Positions 47,783 through 56,273 of a stretch of 64,000 bases of DNA are shown in pieces. The stretch is taken from positions 1 through 64,000 of the forward strand of contig JAKZES010000021.1 of assembly GCA_022548915.1 (NCBI GenBank), given 5' to 3'. The notes under the pieces are model-generated. The model did no database searches and had not been told where the DNA came from. It saw nothing but the letters and a program-made list of their open reading frames with translations. The stretch comes from Verrucomicrobiaceae bacterium E54 (GTDB lineage Bacteria; Verrucomicrobiota; Verrucomicrobiia; Verrucomicrobiales; Akkermansiaceae). The translations under genes were made by a program, and so were the position numbers. Positions within the stretch are counted from its first letter, which is position 1; the number at the start of each line of letters is the position of its first letter.

Positions 47783-48856
47783 ATGGCGGAATGGAGACCG
47801 GTGTCGAAGAAGCTGCAGCTCGCCGCCTACCTGCGCGCGGAGTTGCAGGAGGGCCGGTGGCAGGGCCGGATGCCCGGGGTCATCCGGCTGGCCCGCGAAC
47901 TCGGCGCGTCGCGGGACCTGGTGGAAGAGGCGCTGCGGGAGTTGGAGCACGCCGGGGTGCTGCACGCCCAGGGACCGGGACGCGGACGGGCCATCGGTTC
48001 CGGGGTTCACCCGGCCGGCCAGCGGAGGTTCCGGGTGACGGTCCTTGCGGGGGACGCGGCCGACCGGAATTCGCCCATCATCTATCAACTGGTGCGCGCG
48101 CTGCAGGATGCGGGTCACCTGGCGGGTGTCGCGGGGAAGACGCTGGCCGGCATGAACGACAAGCCCGGGCGGGTGGCGCGTTTCGTCGAGCAGTCCGCCA
48201 CCGACGCCTGGGTGGTGATGTGCGCCACGCGCCCGGTGCTGGAATGGTTCGCGCAGGGACCGCGACCGGCATTCGCCCTGGCGGGCCGGGCCAACCGGAT
48301 CGCACTGCCGAGCGTCGCTCCGGACAAGCTGACGCCGATGCGCGCGGCGCTGCGGCACCTGGTGGAACTCGGGCACCGTCGGATCGTCCTGATGTCGCGC
48401 CCCATCCGCCGAATTCCGGATCCGGGCCTGACCGAGCGGACCTTCCTCAATGAACTCGAGGCGCAGGGAGTGGTGACGGGGCGCTACAACCTGCCGGACT
48501 GGACGGAGGGGGTCGAGGGCTACCAGGCGGGGCTCAGGTCACTGTTCCGAACCACTCCGCCCACGGCGATGCTGCTGGACGAAGCGTTGTTCGTGGTTCC
48601 CACGCTGCAGTTCTGCATGGCCAACGGCCTCCGGATTCCGCAGGACGTTTCGTTGATTTCGACCGACCCCGATCCGGCCTTCATGTGGAGCCACCCTCCG
48701 ATCTCGCACATCCGCTGGGATCTCAAGCCGATGATTCGACGCATCGTCCGGTGGGCCGACAAGGCCAGCCGCGGCCAGGAGGACCCGCGGAAGTCCCTGA
48801 CGAAGGGAAGTTTCGTCGAGGGTGCCACCATCGGCCCGGTGCCGAAGGGCCGGTGA
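47783..48856 (+). CDS. GntR/LacI-like transcriptional regulator
   Basis: 357 residues. The first about 75 are a GntR-type winged helix (KKLQLAAYLRAELQEGRWQG, IRLARELGASRDLVEEALRELEHAGVLHAQGPGRG). The rest is a LacI-type ligand-binding fold (LDEALFVVPTLQFCMANGLRIPQDVSLISTDPDPAF). Family members sense sugars and repress or activate neighbouring carbohydrate genes. Here the neighbour is the divergent exported-protein/sulfatase series, so regulation of that series is the natural inference. The ATG at 47783 is preferred over an in-frame upstream codon at 47624 with no domain match. It converges with map. Confidence 0.85.
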   Translation: MAEWRPVSKKLQLAAYLRAELQEGRWQGRMPGVIRLARELGASRDLVEEALRELEHAGVLHAQGPGRGRAIGSGVHPAGQRRFRVTVLAGDAADRNSPIIYQLVRALQDAGHLAGVAGKTLAGMNDKPGRVARFVEQSATDAWVVMCATRPVLEWFAQGPRPAFALAGRANRIALPSVAPDKLTPMRAALRHLVELGHRRIVLMSRPIRRIPDPGLTERTFLNELEAQGVVTGRYNLPDWTEGVEGYQAGLRSLFRTTPPTAMLLDEALFVVPTLQFCMANGLRIPQDVSLISTDPDPAFMWSHPPISHIRWDLKPMIRRIVRWADKASRGQEDPRKSLTKGSFVEGATIGPVPKGR

Positions 48857-48915
48857 GCGACCGGAGCATCCGGCACCACCACGCGGCGGCCTGCAAAGCC
48901 GCTCGCCCCATGCTC

Positions 48916-49710
48916 TCAAATCCCCAGCAACTCGCGCGTCGCAATGCGAGGCCGGTCGGTCAGGAGTTCGGGGTCGCCATCCGTGACCAGGACCGTGTGC
49001 TCGAAATGCGCCGATGGCCGACGATCGGCGGTGATCACCGTCCAGCCGTCGTCGAGAATCCGGACATGCGGCGTCCCGGCGTTCACCATGGGCTCGATGG
49101 CGAGAATCATGCCGGGTTGGAGAATGGGGGTCTTGCCGGCCGGCCGATAGTTCGGAATCTGGGGTTCCTCATGGAGTTCCCGCCCAACCCCGTGACCGAC
49201 GAATTCGCGGACCACGGAAAATCCGAGCGGCTTCACATACTCTTCCACGGCTCCGCAAAGCTCCGCCAGACGGAGTCCGGCCCGCGCCTTGTCGATCGCC
49301 TCGTAGAGCGACTGCTCGGTGGCCATCAGCAGGCGCTTCGTGTCCGCAGGGATCTCACCGACCGGGAAGGTGGTCGCATTGTCGCCGATCCAGCCGTTCT
49401 TCACGATCCCCACGTCGATCTTGAGGATGTCGCCGGGATGCACGACGCGGGGTCCGCCGATGCCGTGCACCACCTCCTCGTTCACCGAGATGCAGGTGTG
49501 CCCGGGAAAGCCGCGATAGCCGAGAAAAGCGCTCTTGCACCCCTCGCGCTTGATCAGGCTCGCCGCGTGTTCGTCAATCTCGCCGGTCGTCACCCCCGGC
49601 TTCACCGCTGCCACAATCTCCTGAAGAATCGCACTGGCCGTGCGGCCCGCGACCCGCATGTGCTCGATCTCACGCGGGCCCTTGATCCGGATCTTGTGTC
49701 GCTTGGCCAT
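48916..49710 (-). CDS. map: Type I methionine aminopeptidase
   Basis: 264 residues. The metal ligands are visible: the first Asp in DILKIDVGIVKNGW, the second in WIGDNATTFPVG, then a His in FVGHGVGRELHEEPQIPNY, and Glu residues in ILAIEPMVN and near FEHTVLV. HTCISVNEEVVHGI is the conserved segment before the metal site. It removes the initiator Met from nascent chains. The gene follows secY after 17 bp, as is common at the end of spc operons. Start MAKRHKIRIKG at 49710 fits the short spacing; the ORF continues upstream inside secY and that extension is rejected. Confidence 0.95.
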   Translation of the reverse strand: MAKRHKIRIKGPREIEHMRVAGRTASAILQEIVAAVKPGVTTGEIDEHAASLIKREGCKSAFLGYRGFPGHTCISVNEEVVHGIGGPRVVHPGDILKIDVGIVKNGWIGDNATTFPVGEIPADTKRLLMATEQSLYEAIDKARAGLRLAELCGAVEEYVKPLGFSVVREFVGHGVGRELHEEPQIPNYRPAGKTPILQPGMILAIEPMVNAGTPHVRILDDGWTVITADRRPSAHFEHTVLVTDGDPELLTDRPRIATRELLGI

Positions 49711-49727
49711 CGCTGATGAACCGCGGA

Positions 49728-51239
49728 TCAGCCCCTCGCGATCCAGGCGACCGCACCGATCACCAACAGCAGGCCGATGAAGGCCCACAGGTAGACGATC
49801 GCGGTGCCGGCGCCGGCAGTGCCGGAGTTTTGCGAGAGCCGGTCGTAGCGGCCCTTGAGCTTGCCCTTCCGCAGGAAGCCGTCGTAGTGGCGCTGGAGGA
49901 GGTGGGTCTCCACCTGGCGCATGACATCGAGGATCACGCCAACCAGAATCAGCAGACTGGTGCCGCCGAAGAACTGGAGCACCATCGAGCCCGGAGGCAG
50001 GCCCACCAGTTTCCCGATGGCCACCGGCAGGAAGAAGATGAGGGTCAGGAAAATCGCACCCGCAAAGGTCAGGCGGGTCATCGTGAAGTCGAGGAAGTCG
50101 GCGGTCGGCTTGCCGGGGCGCACCCCGGGGATGTAGCCGCCGTTGCGCTTGAGGTCCTCCGAGATCTGCGAGGGCTGGAACATCGTCGCCACCCAGAAGT
50201 AGGAGAAGAAGAAGATGAAGATCGCTCCGAGCACGTAATACCAGGTGCCGCCGAGGAGCGCGTCCTGGAGGCTGCGCGACCAGCCGGCATTCGGAAACAT
50301 CTGGGTCAGGATGATGGTCGGCAACGACAGCACCGCGGTGGCGAAGATGATCGGCATGACGCCGGCGTAGTTCACCTTGAGCGGGAGATACTGGGTCTGG
50401 CCACCGAACTGCTTGCGGCCGACGACCCGCTTGGCGTACTGGATCGCGATTCGCCGCTGGGCCTGGGTGATGGCGATGGTTCCCGCAATCACCAGCAGCA
50501 GCATGGCAATCATGACCACCAGCATCATGACCTCGAAGGTGCTGGCACCCTCACGGGCCACGAAGTATTGCCAGGTCTGGAGCAGCGCTCCGGGGAGGGC
50601 GGCGATGATGTTTACCGTGATGATGATCGAAGTGCCGTTGCCGATGCCCCGCTCGGTCATCTGGTCGCCGATCCACATCAGAAGCAGCGTGCCCGCGACG
50701 ATGGTCAGCACCGTGATGATCTGCCACAACACGTCCGGCTGGGGCACGAGATCCCGACCGAGGCGGTTGATCGTGTCGCCGATGCCGCCCATCAGTGGAT
50801 TGCTCTCCGGGGCCATCAGTGCCTTGGCGACGAAGACCCCCTGCACCAGCGCGATGGCGATGGTGAGGTAGCGGGTGTACTGGGTGATCTTCTGCTGGCC
50901 GCCGTCCTCGCGGCGGAGCCGCGAGAGCTTGGGCACCACGGCCGACATCAGCTGCATCATGATCGATGCCGAGATGTAGGGCATGATGCCGAGGGCGAAC
51001 ACACCCGCCTGCTGCAGCGCACCACCGGAGAAAATCCCGAGAATCGCCTGCAGTCCACCGGCGGTGGTGGCGTCGCTCTGCTCCTTGGCATCCTGCATCC
51101 ATGCGTCGATCACCGAGGCATCGACGCCCGGCAGGGTGACGTGCACGCCGAGGCGCACGATCACGATCATTGCAAGGGTGAAGAGAATGCGGTCGCGGAG
51201 TTCGGGAACCTTCCAGGTATTCGCGAATGCGGAAATCAT
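49728..51239 (-). CDS. secY: Preprotein translocase subunit SecY
   Basis: 503 residues with ten hydrophobic helices. Evidence includes the N-terminus FANTWKVPELRDRILFTLAM, the plug/helix-2 region GIFSGGALQQAGVFALGIMPYISASIMMQLM, and the cytoplasmic loop around RRIAIQYAKRVVGRKQFGGQ. GFIPGVRPG has the variant NGGYIPGVRPGKPTADFLD, and LLILVGVILDVMRQVETHLL is the last helix with tail. It forms the protein-export channel with SecE/G, needed for the many exported proteins in this window. Start ATG at 51239 begins MISAFANTWKV. Confidence 0.97.
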   Translation of the reverse strand: MISAFANTWKVPELRDRILFTLAMIVIVRLGVHVTLPGVDASVIDAWMQDAKEQSDATTAGGLQAILGIFSGGALQQAGVFALGIMPYISASIMMQLMSAVVPKLSRLRREDGGQQKITQYTRYLTIAIALVQGVFVAKALMAPESNPLMGGIGDTINRLGRDLVPQPDVLWQIITVLTIVAGTLLLMWIGDQMTERGIGNGTSIIITVNIIAALPGALLQTWQYFVAREGASTFEVMMLVVMIAMLLLVIAGTIAITQAQRRIAIQYAKRVVGRKQFGGQTQYLPLKVNYAGVMPIIFATAVLSLPTIILTQMFPNAGWSRSLQDALLGGTWYYVLGAIFIFFFSYFWVATMFQPSQISEDLKRNGGYIPGVRPGKPTADFLDFTMTRLTFAGAIFLTLIFFLPVAIGKLVGLPPGSMVLQFFGGTSLLILVGVILDVMRQVETHLLQRHYDGFLRKGKLKGRYDRLSQNSGTAGAGTAIVYLWAFIGLLLVIGAVAWIARG

Positions 51240-51343
51240 GGGTGTGTGGGTCGGTCGGGAAAAAGGCTCTCTTTCAAACACGTTGAGGAAGCGTGCCAGC
51301 GCTTCCCCAACGACTCGGAATCATGGTCGGCTGGGGATCGGGA

Positions 51344-51799
51344 TCACCCGGCGGCCGGCAGTTCGAGCGTGCCACCCGCCTTCTCGATCTTCTCCTTGGC
51401 CGAGGCGCTCGCGGCATCCACCGCGATGGTCAGCTTCTTGTTGAGCTGGCCCTGGCCAAGGACTTTGACGATGTCGCACTTGCGGCTCACGAGGCCCTTC
51501 GCCCGCAGGCTTTCCTCGTTGACCGTCTCTCCCTCCTCGAAGAATCGCTCGAGTTGGGCGAGGTTGACGACCGAGACCTTCGTCTTGAAGTCGATGTTGT
51601 TGAAGCCCTTCTTCGGAAGGCGGCGGTGAAGGGGCATTTGGCCCCCTTCGAAACCGGGACGGATGGACCCACCCGAGCGGGCCTTCTGGCCCTTGTGGCC
51701 CTTGCCTGCCGTCTTGCCGCGACCGGAGCTTTCACCCGCACCGAGACGCTTGTTCCGGTGCTTGGCGCCCTTGTTGGGCTTGAGAGTGTGGAGTTTCAT
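51344..51799 (-). CDS. rplO: 50S ribosomal protein L15
   Basis: 151 residues: the N-terminus MKLHTLKPNKGAKHRNKRLG, the Gly-rich GRGKTAGKGHKGQKARSGG, and FEGGQMPLHRRLPKKGF are all L15 signatures. The length is normal. It lies in the spc operon but directly after rpsE, with only 53 bp between, so the usual rpmD (L30) gene is absent. It is followed by secY after 104 bp. Confidence 0.97.
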   Translation of the reverse strand: MKLHTLKPNKGAKHRNKRLGAGESSGRGKTAGKGHKGQKARSGGSIRPGFEGGQMPLHRRLPKKGFNNIDFKTKVSVVNLAQLERFFEEGETVNEESLRAKGLVSRKCDIVKVLGQGQLNKKLTIAVDAASASAKEKIEKAGGTLELPAAG

Positions 51800-51852
51800 G
51801 ATTCGATTTTTCCCGCGCGTGCAGGAATGGACGTTCGATGTTCAAATTTCGG

Positions 51853-52512
51853 TTAGATCGACTCCTTCTTCGCCTTGCCGCGGGCCGCGTAGATCTGGTC
51901 GCGGGTGCGGAGTTGGGAAAGGGCCTTGAGGGTCGCCTTGACCACGTTGGCGTGGTTGGCGGAGCCCAGCGACTTGGCCAGCACGTCACGGATGCCCACG
52001 GCCTCGCAGACCGCGCGCACCCCGCCGCCGGCGATGATGCCGGTACCGGGGGAGGCGGGCTTCAGCAGCACCTTGCCACCACCATACTCGGCGTAGCTTT
52101 CGTGAGGAATCGTGCCATCGGCCAGATTCATCGGATTGAGCGACTTGCGGCCGGCCTCACTCGCCTTGCGAATGCAGTCGGCCACCTCGTTGGCCTTGCC
52201 GAAGCCGAGGCCGACCTTGCCCTCCTTGTCGCCGACGACGACCAGGGCGGAAAAGCTGAAGCGGCGACCGCCCTTCACGACCTTGGCGCAGCGGTTGATG
52301 AAAACGACCTTCTCGGTCACTTCCTTGCCGTCGACCATGGCCGGCGCGCGTTCTTCCCGGCGAGGCCCGCGGCCGCGACCACGACCGCGGCCCTGTCTTG
52401 CTTCAGATGGTCCAGACCTGGCGGCATCACCCGAGTCACCAGCGGCGGCAGGCGCTGCAGGCTGGTCCGGTTTGGGCGAGGAGGCGGGGGGTGTTTCGTT
52501 GGTAGTCACCAT
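51853..52512 (-). CDS. rpsE: 30S ribosomal protein S5 with N-terminal extension
   Basis: 219 residues, about 50 longer than the usual 165-170. The S5 core starts near residue 63 ([23 protein letters not shown]), with [16 protein letters not shown] and the C-terminal domain [21 protein letters not shown]. The extra N-terminal segment is a Pro/Ala/Gly-rich, then Arg/Gly-rich stretch ([17 protein letters not shown]). The domain order is intact, so function in decoding accuracy is expected. The gene stands between rplR and rplO. Confidence 0.96.
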   Translation of the reverse strand: MVTTNETPPASSPKPDQPAAPAAAGDSGDAARSGPSEARQGRGRGRGRGPRREERAPAMVDGKEVTEKVVFINRCAKVVKGGRRFSFSALVVVGDKEGKVGLGFGKANEVADCIRKASEAGRKSLNPMNLADGTIPHESYAEYGGGKVLLKPASPGTGIIAGGGVRAVCEAVGIRDVLAKSLGSANHANVVKATLKALSQLRTRDQIYAARGKAKKESI

Positions 52513-52539
52513 GACGATGGATTTGCGCTTGTCTGGAAT

Positions 52540-52896
52540 TTAGAACTGGAGGCCGGCTTCACGCGCGGCGTCGGCGAGGGCCTTGATCTTGCCGTGATAC
52601 AGATGGCCACCGCGGTCGAAGACCACGGCGCTGATGTTGGCCGCCTTGGCGCGCTCGGCGACAAGCTGACCGACTGAGGAGGCACAGGCAACATTCGATG
52701 CCGACTTCTCGACGCTTTTGTCGAGCGTCGAGGCCGAAGCGAGGGTCTTGCCGGCCTCGTCGTCGATCACCTGGGCGTAGATGTGCTGATTGGAATAGTG
52801 GACCGCGAGACGGGGGCGTTCGGCGGTGCCCTCGACTTTGCGACGAATCCGCTTGTGGATCCGGCGACGCACTTCCTTGCGATTCAATTGACTCAT
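52540..52896 (-). CDS. rplR: 50S ribosomal protein L18
   Basis: 118 residues with the L18 signatures [38 protein letters not shown] and [24 protein letters not shown]. It binds 5S rRNA. Length and position (after rplF, before rpsE) are the standard ones. Spacing is 20 bp from rplF. Confidence 0.97.
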   Translation of the reverse strand: MSQLNRKEVRRRIHKRIRRKVEGTAERPRLAVHYSNQHIYAQVIDDEAGKTLASASTLDKSVEKSASNVACASSVGQLVAERAKAANISAVVFDRGGHLYHGKIKALADAAREAGLQF

Positions 52897-52916
52897 GACT
52901 CGTGGATGTTTGCGGA

Positions 52917-53456
52917 TTACTTGGCGACGCTCTTGCCTTCCTTGCGGCGGACGCGCTCGCCTGCGTAGCGCACGCCCTTGCCCTTGTAGGGCTCCGGCGG
53001 ATAGAAGCTGCGGACTTCGGCCGCGAACTGCCCGACCATCTGCTTGTCGATGCCTTCCACCTTGATCTTGGTGTTGTCGGCGACGCTGACGGTGAGCTCG
53101 GACGGGATCGGGTGCAGGATCGGGTGCGACTTGCCGAGCGCGAGGTCCAGGGCCTGGCCCTTGACCGCGGCACGCATGCCGACGCCCTGGATCTCAAGCT
53201 CCTTGACGAAGCCATCGGTGACGCCGGTGATCATGTTGTTGATCAGGCTGCGCACGGTGCCGTGGAGGGCGCGGTGCTCGCGCAGCTCGGAGGCGCGGGA
53301 GACGACGACCTGGCCGTCCTCCTCGGCGACCGAAACGCCCTTGGGGAGGTCGAGGTCGAGTTTCCCCTTGGGTCCCTCGACGGCGACACTGCCGTTTGAA
53401 ATATTCAACTTCACCTTGTCGGGCAAGGCGATGGGTTTGAGTCCAACTCGTGACAT
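52917..53456 (-). CDS. rplF: 50S ribosomal protein L6
   Basis: 179 residues: [19 protein letters not shown] at the start, [14 protein letters not shown], and the C-terminal [24 protein letters not shown] are L6 signatures. It contacts the factor-binding site of the large subunit. Order rpsH-rplF-rplR is conserved. Confidence 0.97.
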   Translation of the reverse strand: MSRVGLKPIALPDKVKLNISNGSVAVEGPKGKLDLDLPKGVSVAEEDGQVVVSRASELREHRALHGTVRSLINNMITGVTDGFVKELEIQGVGMRAAVKGQALDLALGKSHPILHPIPSELTVSVADNTKIKVEGIDKQMVGQFAAEVRSFYPPEPYKGKGVRYAGERVRRKEGKSVAK

Positions 53457-53483
53457 GGTATCGGTTCCTTTCTCGGGTTGGGG

Positions 53484-53882
53484 TTACCAGACGTTGGCGA
53501 GGATCTCTCCGCCGAGACGCTGGCGCCTGGCGGTGGCTCCGGACATCACGCCCTTCGAGGTCGAGACGACCGCGATACCGAGTCCGTTGAGGACACGCGG
53601 AATGTCATCGGCCCCGGCATAAACGCGGCGGCCCGGCTTGGAAACACGCTTCAGATCGGTGAGCACGGAGCGTCCGTCGACGTAGCGCGCCTTGACCTTG
53701 ATCTCGGGAAACTTCTCGGTGGTGACCACCTCGTAGCCCCAGATGTAGCCCTCTTCCTGAAGGATCTTGGCGATGTCGGCCTTGATCCGCGAATAGGGCG
53801 CGGTGAACTCCTCGTTTCCGGCCCGGCAGCAGTTTTTGAAGCGGGTCAGGAAATCGGAGATGGGATCGGTGAGAACTGCCAT
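53484..53882 (-). CDS. rpsH: 30S ribosomal protein S8
   Basis: 132 residues starting MAVLTDPISDFLTRFKNCCR. YVDGRSVLTDLKRVSKPGRRVY and the C-terminal GIAVVSTSKGVMSGATARRQRLGGEIL are S8 signatures. The frame is open further upstream inside rplE, but the ATG at 53882 gives the family N-terminus. Between rplE and this gene are 32 bp, so rpsN (S14) is not present at its usual place. Confidence 0.97.
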   Translation of the reverse strand: MAVLTDPISDFLTRFKNCCRAGNEEFTAPYSRIKADIAKILQEEGYIWGYEVVTTEKFPEIKVKARYVDGRSVLTDLKRVSKPGRRVYAGADDIPRVLNGLGIAVVSTSKGVMSGATARRQRLGGEILANVW

Positions 53883-53914
53883 TTTCTTGTAAGCTGAAGT
53901 TGCGTCGGAGGGAC

Positions 53915-54493
53915 TCAGGCGGCGGCGCCTTCCTCGGTGGATTTGGTGGTTTCGCGGAACGGCATGCCGATCTCCTTGAGCAGCGCGCGGCCCTCGTCGT
54001 CGGTGGTGGCGGTGGTCACGACGATCAGGTCGAAGCCGATCTGACGCTTGATCTGGTCGAGCTCGATCTCGGGGAAGATCGACTGGTCCGGGAAGCCGAT
54101 GGCGAAGTTGCCGCGGCCGTCGAAGCCCCTCGGGCTGATGCCGCGGAAGTCGCGGATGTTCGGCGCCGTGACGTTGATGAAGCGGTAGAGAAACTCCCAC
54201 ATGCGCTCGCCACGCAGGGTGACCCTGGCACCGAGGGGCTCCCCGGCGCGCAACTTGAAGTTCGCGACCGCCTTCTTCGAGAAGGTGATCGACGGCTTCT
54301 GGCCGGTGATCTTGGCGATTTCGATGACGGCATCGTCGACCGCCACCTTGCGGTCGGGCTCGTTGCCGAGGCAGGTGGTCAGGACGACCTTCTCGATCTG
54401 CGGAACCTGGTGGGGATTGGTGTAGCCGAGCTTCTCCTTGAGAGCCGGCACCACCTTGTCCAGGTAGTGTTGTTTCAGTACTGGTGTGCTCAT
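53915..54493 (-). CDS. rplE: 50S ribosomal protein L5
   Basis: 192 residues: LKQHYLDKVVPALKEKLGY, QVPQIEKVVLTTCLGN, RAGEPLGARVTLRGERMWEFL and GFDGRGNFAIGFPDQSIFPE are all L5. It binds 5S rRNA and contacts tRNA. A structured 67-bp gap precedes it on the minus strand. Confidence 0.97.
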   Translation of the reverse strand: MSTPVLKQHYLDKVVPALKEKLGYTNPHQVPQIEKVVLTTCLGNEPDRKVAVDDAVIEIAKITGQKPSITFSKKAVANFKLRAGEPLGARVTLRGERMWEFLYRFINVTAPNIRDFRGISPRGFDGRGNFAIGFPDQSIFPEIELDQIKRQIGFDLIVVTTATTDDEGRALLKEIGMPFRETTKSTEEGAAA

Positions 54494-54560
54494 TTTTTCA
54501 GCGGGTCAGCGCTTTGGTTGTGGCGCTTAAGCGCGGGCCGGACCCCGACAGGGTCGGGAC
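54494..54560 (-). promoter_or_regulatory. Structured spacer between rplX and rplE
   Basis: The 67-bp spacer holds a CCCGAC/GTCGGG hairpin (54544-54549 with 54553-54558) and a perfect palindrome GCGCTTAAGCGC (54523-54534). In Escherichia coli S8 represses the spc operon by binding RNA at the rplE start; a comparable role here is only a possibility. Confidence 0.35.
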
Positions 54561-54785
54561 TCAGCCCAGTTTCTTGACGTTGGAGATATGGATGGGGGCG
54601 TCTTCCTCGATGATTCCTCCATCGGGATGGTTCTCGGAACGGCGGACGGCCTTCTTGACCTTGCGCGCACCTTCGACGACCACTTGGCCCTTGGATGCAT
54701 TGACGAGCATCACGGTGCCGCGCTTGCCCTTGTGGTTGCCGGCGATCACTTCGACTTCGTCGCCTTTCTTGACGTGGGTCTTCAT
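54561..54785 (-). CDS. rplX: 50S ribosomal protein L24
   Basis: 74 residues, a short L24: [20 protein letters not shown] is the KOW motif, followed by [19 protein letters not shown] and [11 protein letters not shown]. It is an assembly initiator of the 50S subunit. E. coli L24 is about 104 residues, so the C-terminal extension is missing. Confidence 0.95.
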   Translation of the reverse strand: MKTHVKKGDEVEVIAGNHKGKRGTVMLVNASKGQVVVEGARKVKKAVRRSENHPDGGIIEEDAPIHISNVKKLG

Positions 54786-54811
54786 GGGAAAACGGTGGGA
54801 TGGGATAGGAA

Positions 54812-55177
54812 TCAGAGGACCTCGGGAGCGAGGGAGACGATCTTCATGAACTGCTTCTCGCGAAGCTCGCGGGCGACCGGTCCGAAGATGCGGGTGCCGC
54901 GCGGATTGTTGTCCTTGTCGATGATGACGATCGCGTTGTTGTCGAAACGCAGGATCGAACCGTCGGAGCGGCGGATCGGCGCCGCCGTGCGGACGACCAC
55001 CGCCTTGACCACCGTGCCCTTCTTGATCGAAGCGGTGGGGATGGCATCGCGGACGTGGGCGGTGATGATATCGCCGACGTCAGCGCTGCGGGAGCGCTTG
55101 CCGAGGACGCCAATCATCTTGGCGGAACGGGCACCGGTATTGTCGGCGACCGAGGCGAGGGATTCCATCTGGAGCAT
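54812..55177 (-). CDS. rplN: 50S ribosomal protein L14
   Basis: 121 residues: [40 protein letters not shown] and [19 protein letters not shown] are L14 signatures. It is in the standard order before rplX. Upstream lies the longest spacer inside the operon (107 bp). Confidence 0.97.
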   Translation of the reverse strand: MLQMESLASVADNTGARSAKMIGVLGKRSRSADVGDIITAHVRDAIPTASIKKGTVVKAVVVRTAAPIRRSDGSILRFDNNAIVIIDKDNNPRGTRIFGPVARELREKQFMKIVSLAPEVL

Positions 55178-55186
55178 GGCAGTAGT

Positions 55187-55284
55187 GGGGTAAATGCTGA
55201 AACTTTGAAAACTAGAACGCTGAAACTGGAATTGATGCCGGACTGAGTGATTTCAGCATTTCCGATTTTCAGCTTTTGCTGGAA
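55187..55284 (-). repeat. Inverted-repeat-rich, AT-rich spacer between rpsQ and rplN
   Basis: AATGCTGAAA near 55193 and TTTCAGCATT near 55253 are inverted partners and can close a hairpin of about 70 nt; a further TTTTCAGC and GCTGGAA pair follows. The base composition contrasts with the GC-rich genes on both sides. Similar TTTCAG words recur at 60945-60972. Confidence 0.45.
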
Positions 55285-55554
55285 CTAGTGGCTGAGGACC
55301 TCCGCGAGTTTCCAGCACTTCAACTTGGAGATCGGCTTGGTTTCGACGATCCGGACCTTGTCGCCGACGGCCGCTTCGCCGTTCTCGTCGTGGACGTAGT
55401 ACTTCTTGGACTTCTTGACGATCTTCTTGAAGGCCGGATGCGGAACGCGGGCGACGTGCTCGACGACGATGGTCTTGTTCATCTTGTCGGACACGACCAC
55501 GCCGACGCGGGTCTTGCGGAGGTGCGGACGGCTGTCCTGCTGGGTCTCGCTCAT
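55285..55554 (-). CDS. rpsQ: 30S ribosomal protein S17
   Basis: 89 residues: KTRVGVVVSDKMNKTIVVEH, the KYYVHDENGEAAVGDKVRIVETKPISKLKCWKL pattern and ending LAEVL are S17. It binds the 5' domain of 16S rRNA. Order rpmC-rpsQ is standard; the spacing to rpmC is 28 bp. Confidence 0.96.
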   Translation of the reverse strand: MSETQQDSRPHLRKTRVGVVVSDKMNKTIVVEHVARVPHPAFKKIVKKSKKYYVHDENGEAAVGDKVRIVETKPISKLKCWKLAEVLSH

Positions 55555-55582
55555 GGCTTGGGAGTGATGGGATGGAATCGGT

Positions 55583-55786
55583 TCAGGCCTCGCGGCGGCG
55601 TGCGTTGAGGTAAGTCATGGCCCGGGCGGTGTCGCGGCGGACCTGCCGGATGCGGGCCGAGTTTTCAAGTTGGCCGGTGGCCTTCTGGAGGCGCAGGTTG
55701 AAGGCCTCCTCCTTGAGGTCGCGGATGCGGGCCTCGAGCTCCTTGACGGTGAGCTCGGCGAATTCGTTGGTCTTGGTCGATGCCAT
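55583..55786 (-). CDS. rpmC: 50S ribosomal protein L29
   Basis: 67 residues of the helical L29 type: LTVKELEARIRDLKEEAFNL, FNLRLQKATGQLENSARIR and VRRDTARAMTYL. It sits at the exit tunnel. It lies between rplP and rpsQ. Confidence 0.95.
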   Translation of the reverse strand: MASTKTNEFAELTVKELEARIRDLKEEAFNLRLQKATGQLENSARIRQVRRDTARAMTYLNARRREA

Positions 55787-55809
55787 GATCGGAAAGCGGT
55801 TGGAGTCGT

Positions 55810-56229
55810 TCAGGAATGCGGATTGCGGACAACGAAGCGGGTCGGAACGCCCAGCTTGTAGGAGGCGAGGCGCATGGCCTCACGGGCCTGCGACTCGGGG
55901 ACCCCCGACACCTCGAAGAGCATGTTGCCGGGACGCACCACGGCCACCCAGGCATCGACGGCGCCCTTGCCCTTACCCATCCGGGTTTCCGGGGGACGGC
56001 GGGTGATCGACTTGTGCGGGAAAATCCGGATCCAGACTTTCCCCTTACGCTTGAGGTAACGGTTGATCGCGATACGGCAGGCTTCGATCTGGCGGTTGGT
56101 CATCCATCCGCGACCGAGGCATTGAAGTCCGAAGTCACCGAATGCGACGGTCGTGCCGCGCTGGGCATTACCGGCGCGGGAGCCGCGGTGCGACTTCCGG
56201 AACTTCGTGCGTTTGGGCATCAAAGGCAT
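55810..56229 (-). CDS. rplP: 50S ribosomal protein L16
   Basis: 139 residues: [59 protein letters not shown] and [20 protein letters not shown] are L16. It contacts the A-site tRNA and 5S rRNA region. Start may be the ATG at 56220 (MPKRTK). Normal length. Confidence 0.97.
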   Translation of the reverse strand: MPLMPKRTKFRKSHRGSRAGNAQRGTTVAFGDFGLQCLGRGWMTNRQIEACRIAINRYLKRKGKVWIRIFPHKSITRRPPETRMGKGKGAVDAWVAVVRPGNMLFEVSGVPESQAREAMRLASYKLGVPTRFVVRNPHS

Positions 56230-56273
56230 GGCTTGGTCCTCCTAGGGGTAGGTTGTCGTTTGAAAACAGGGCT

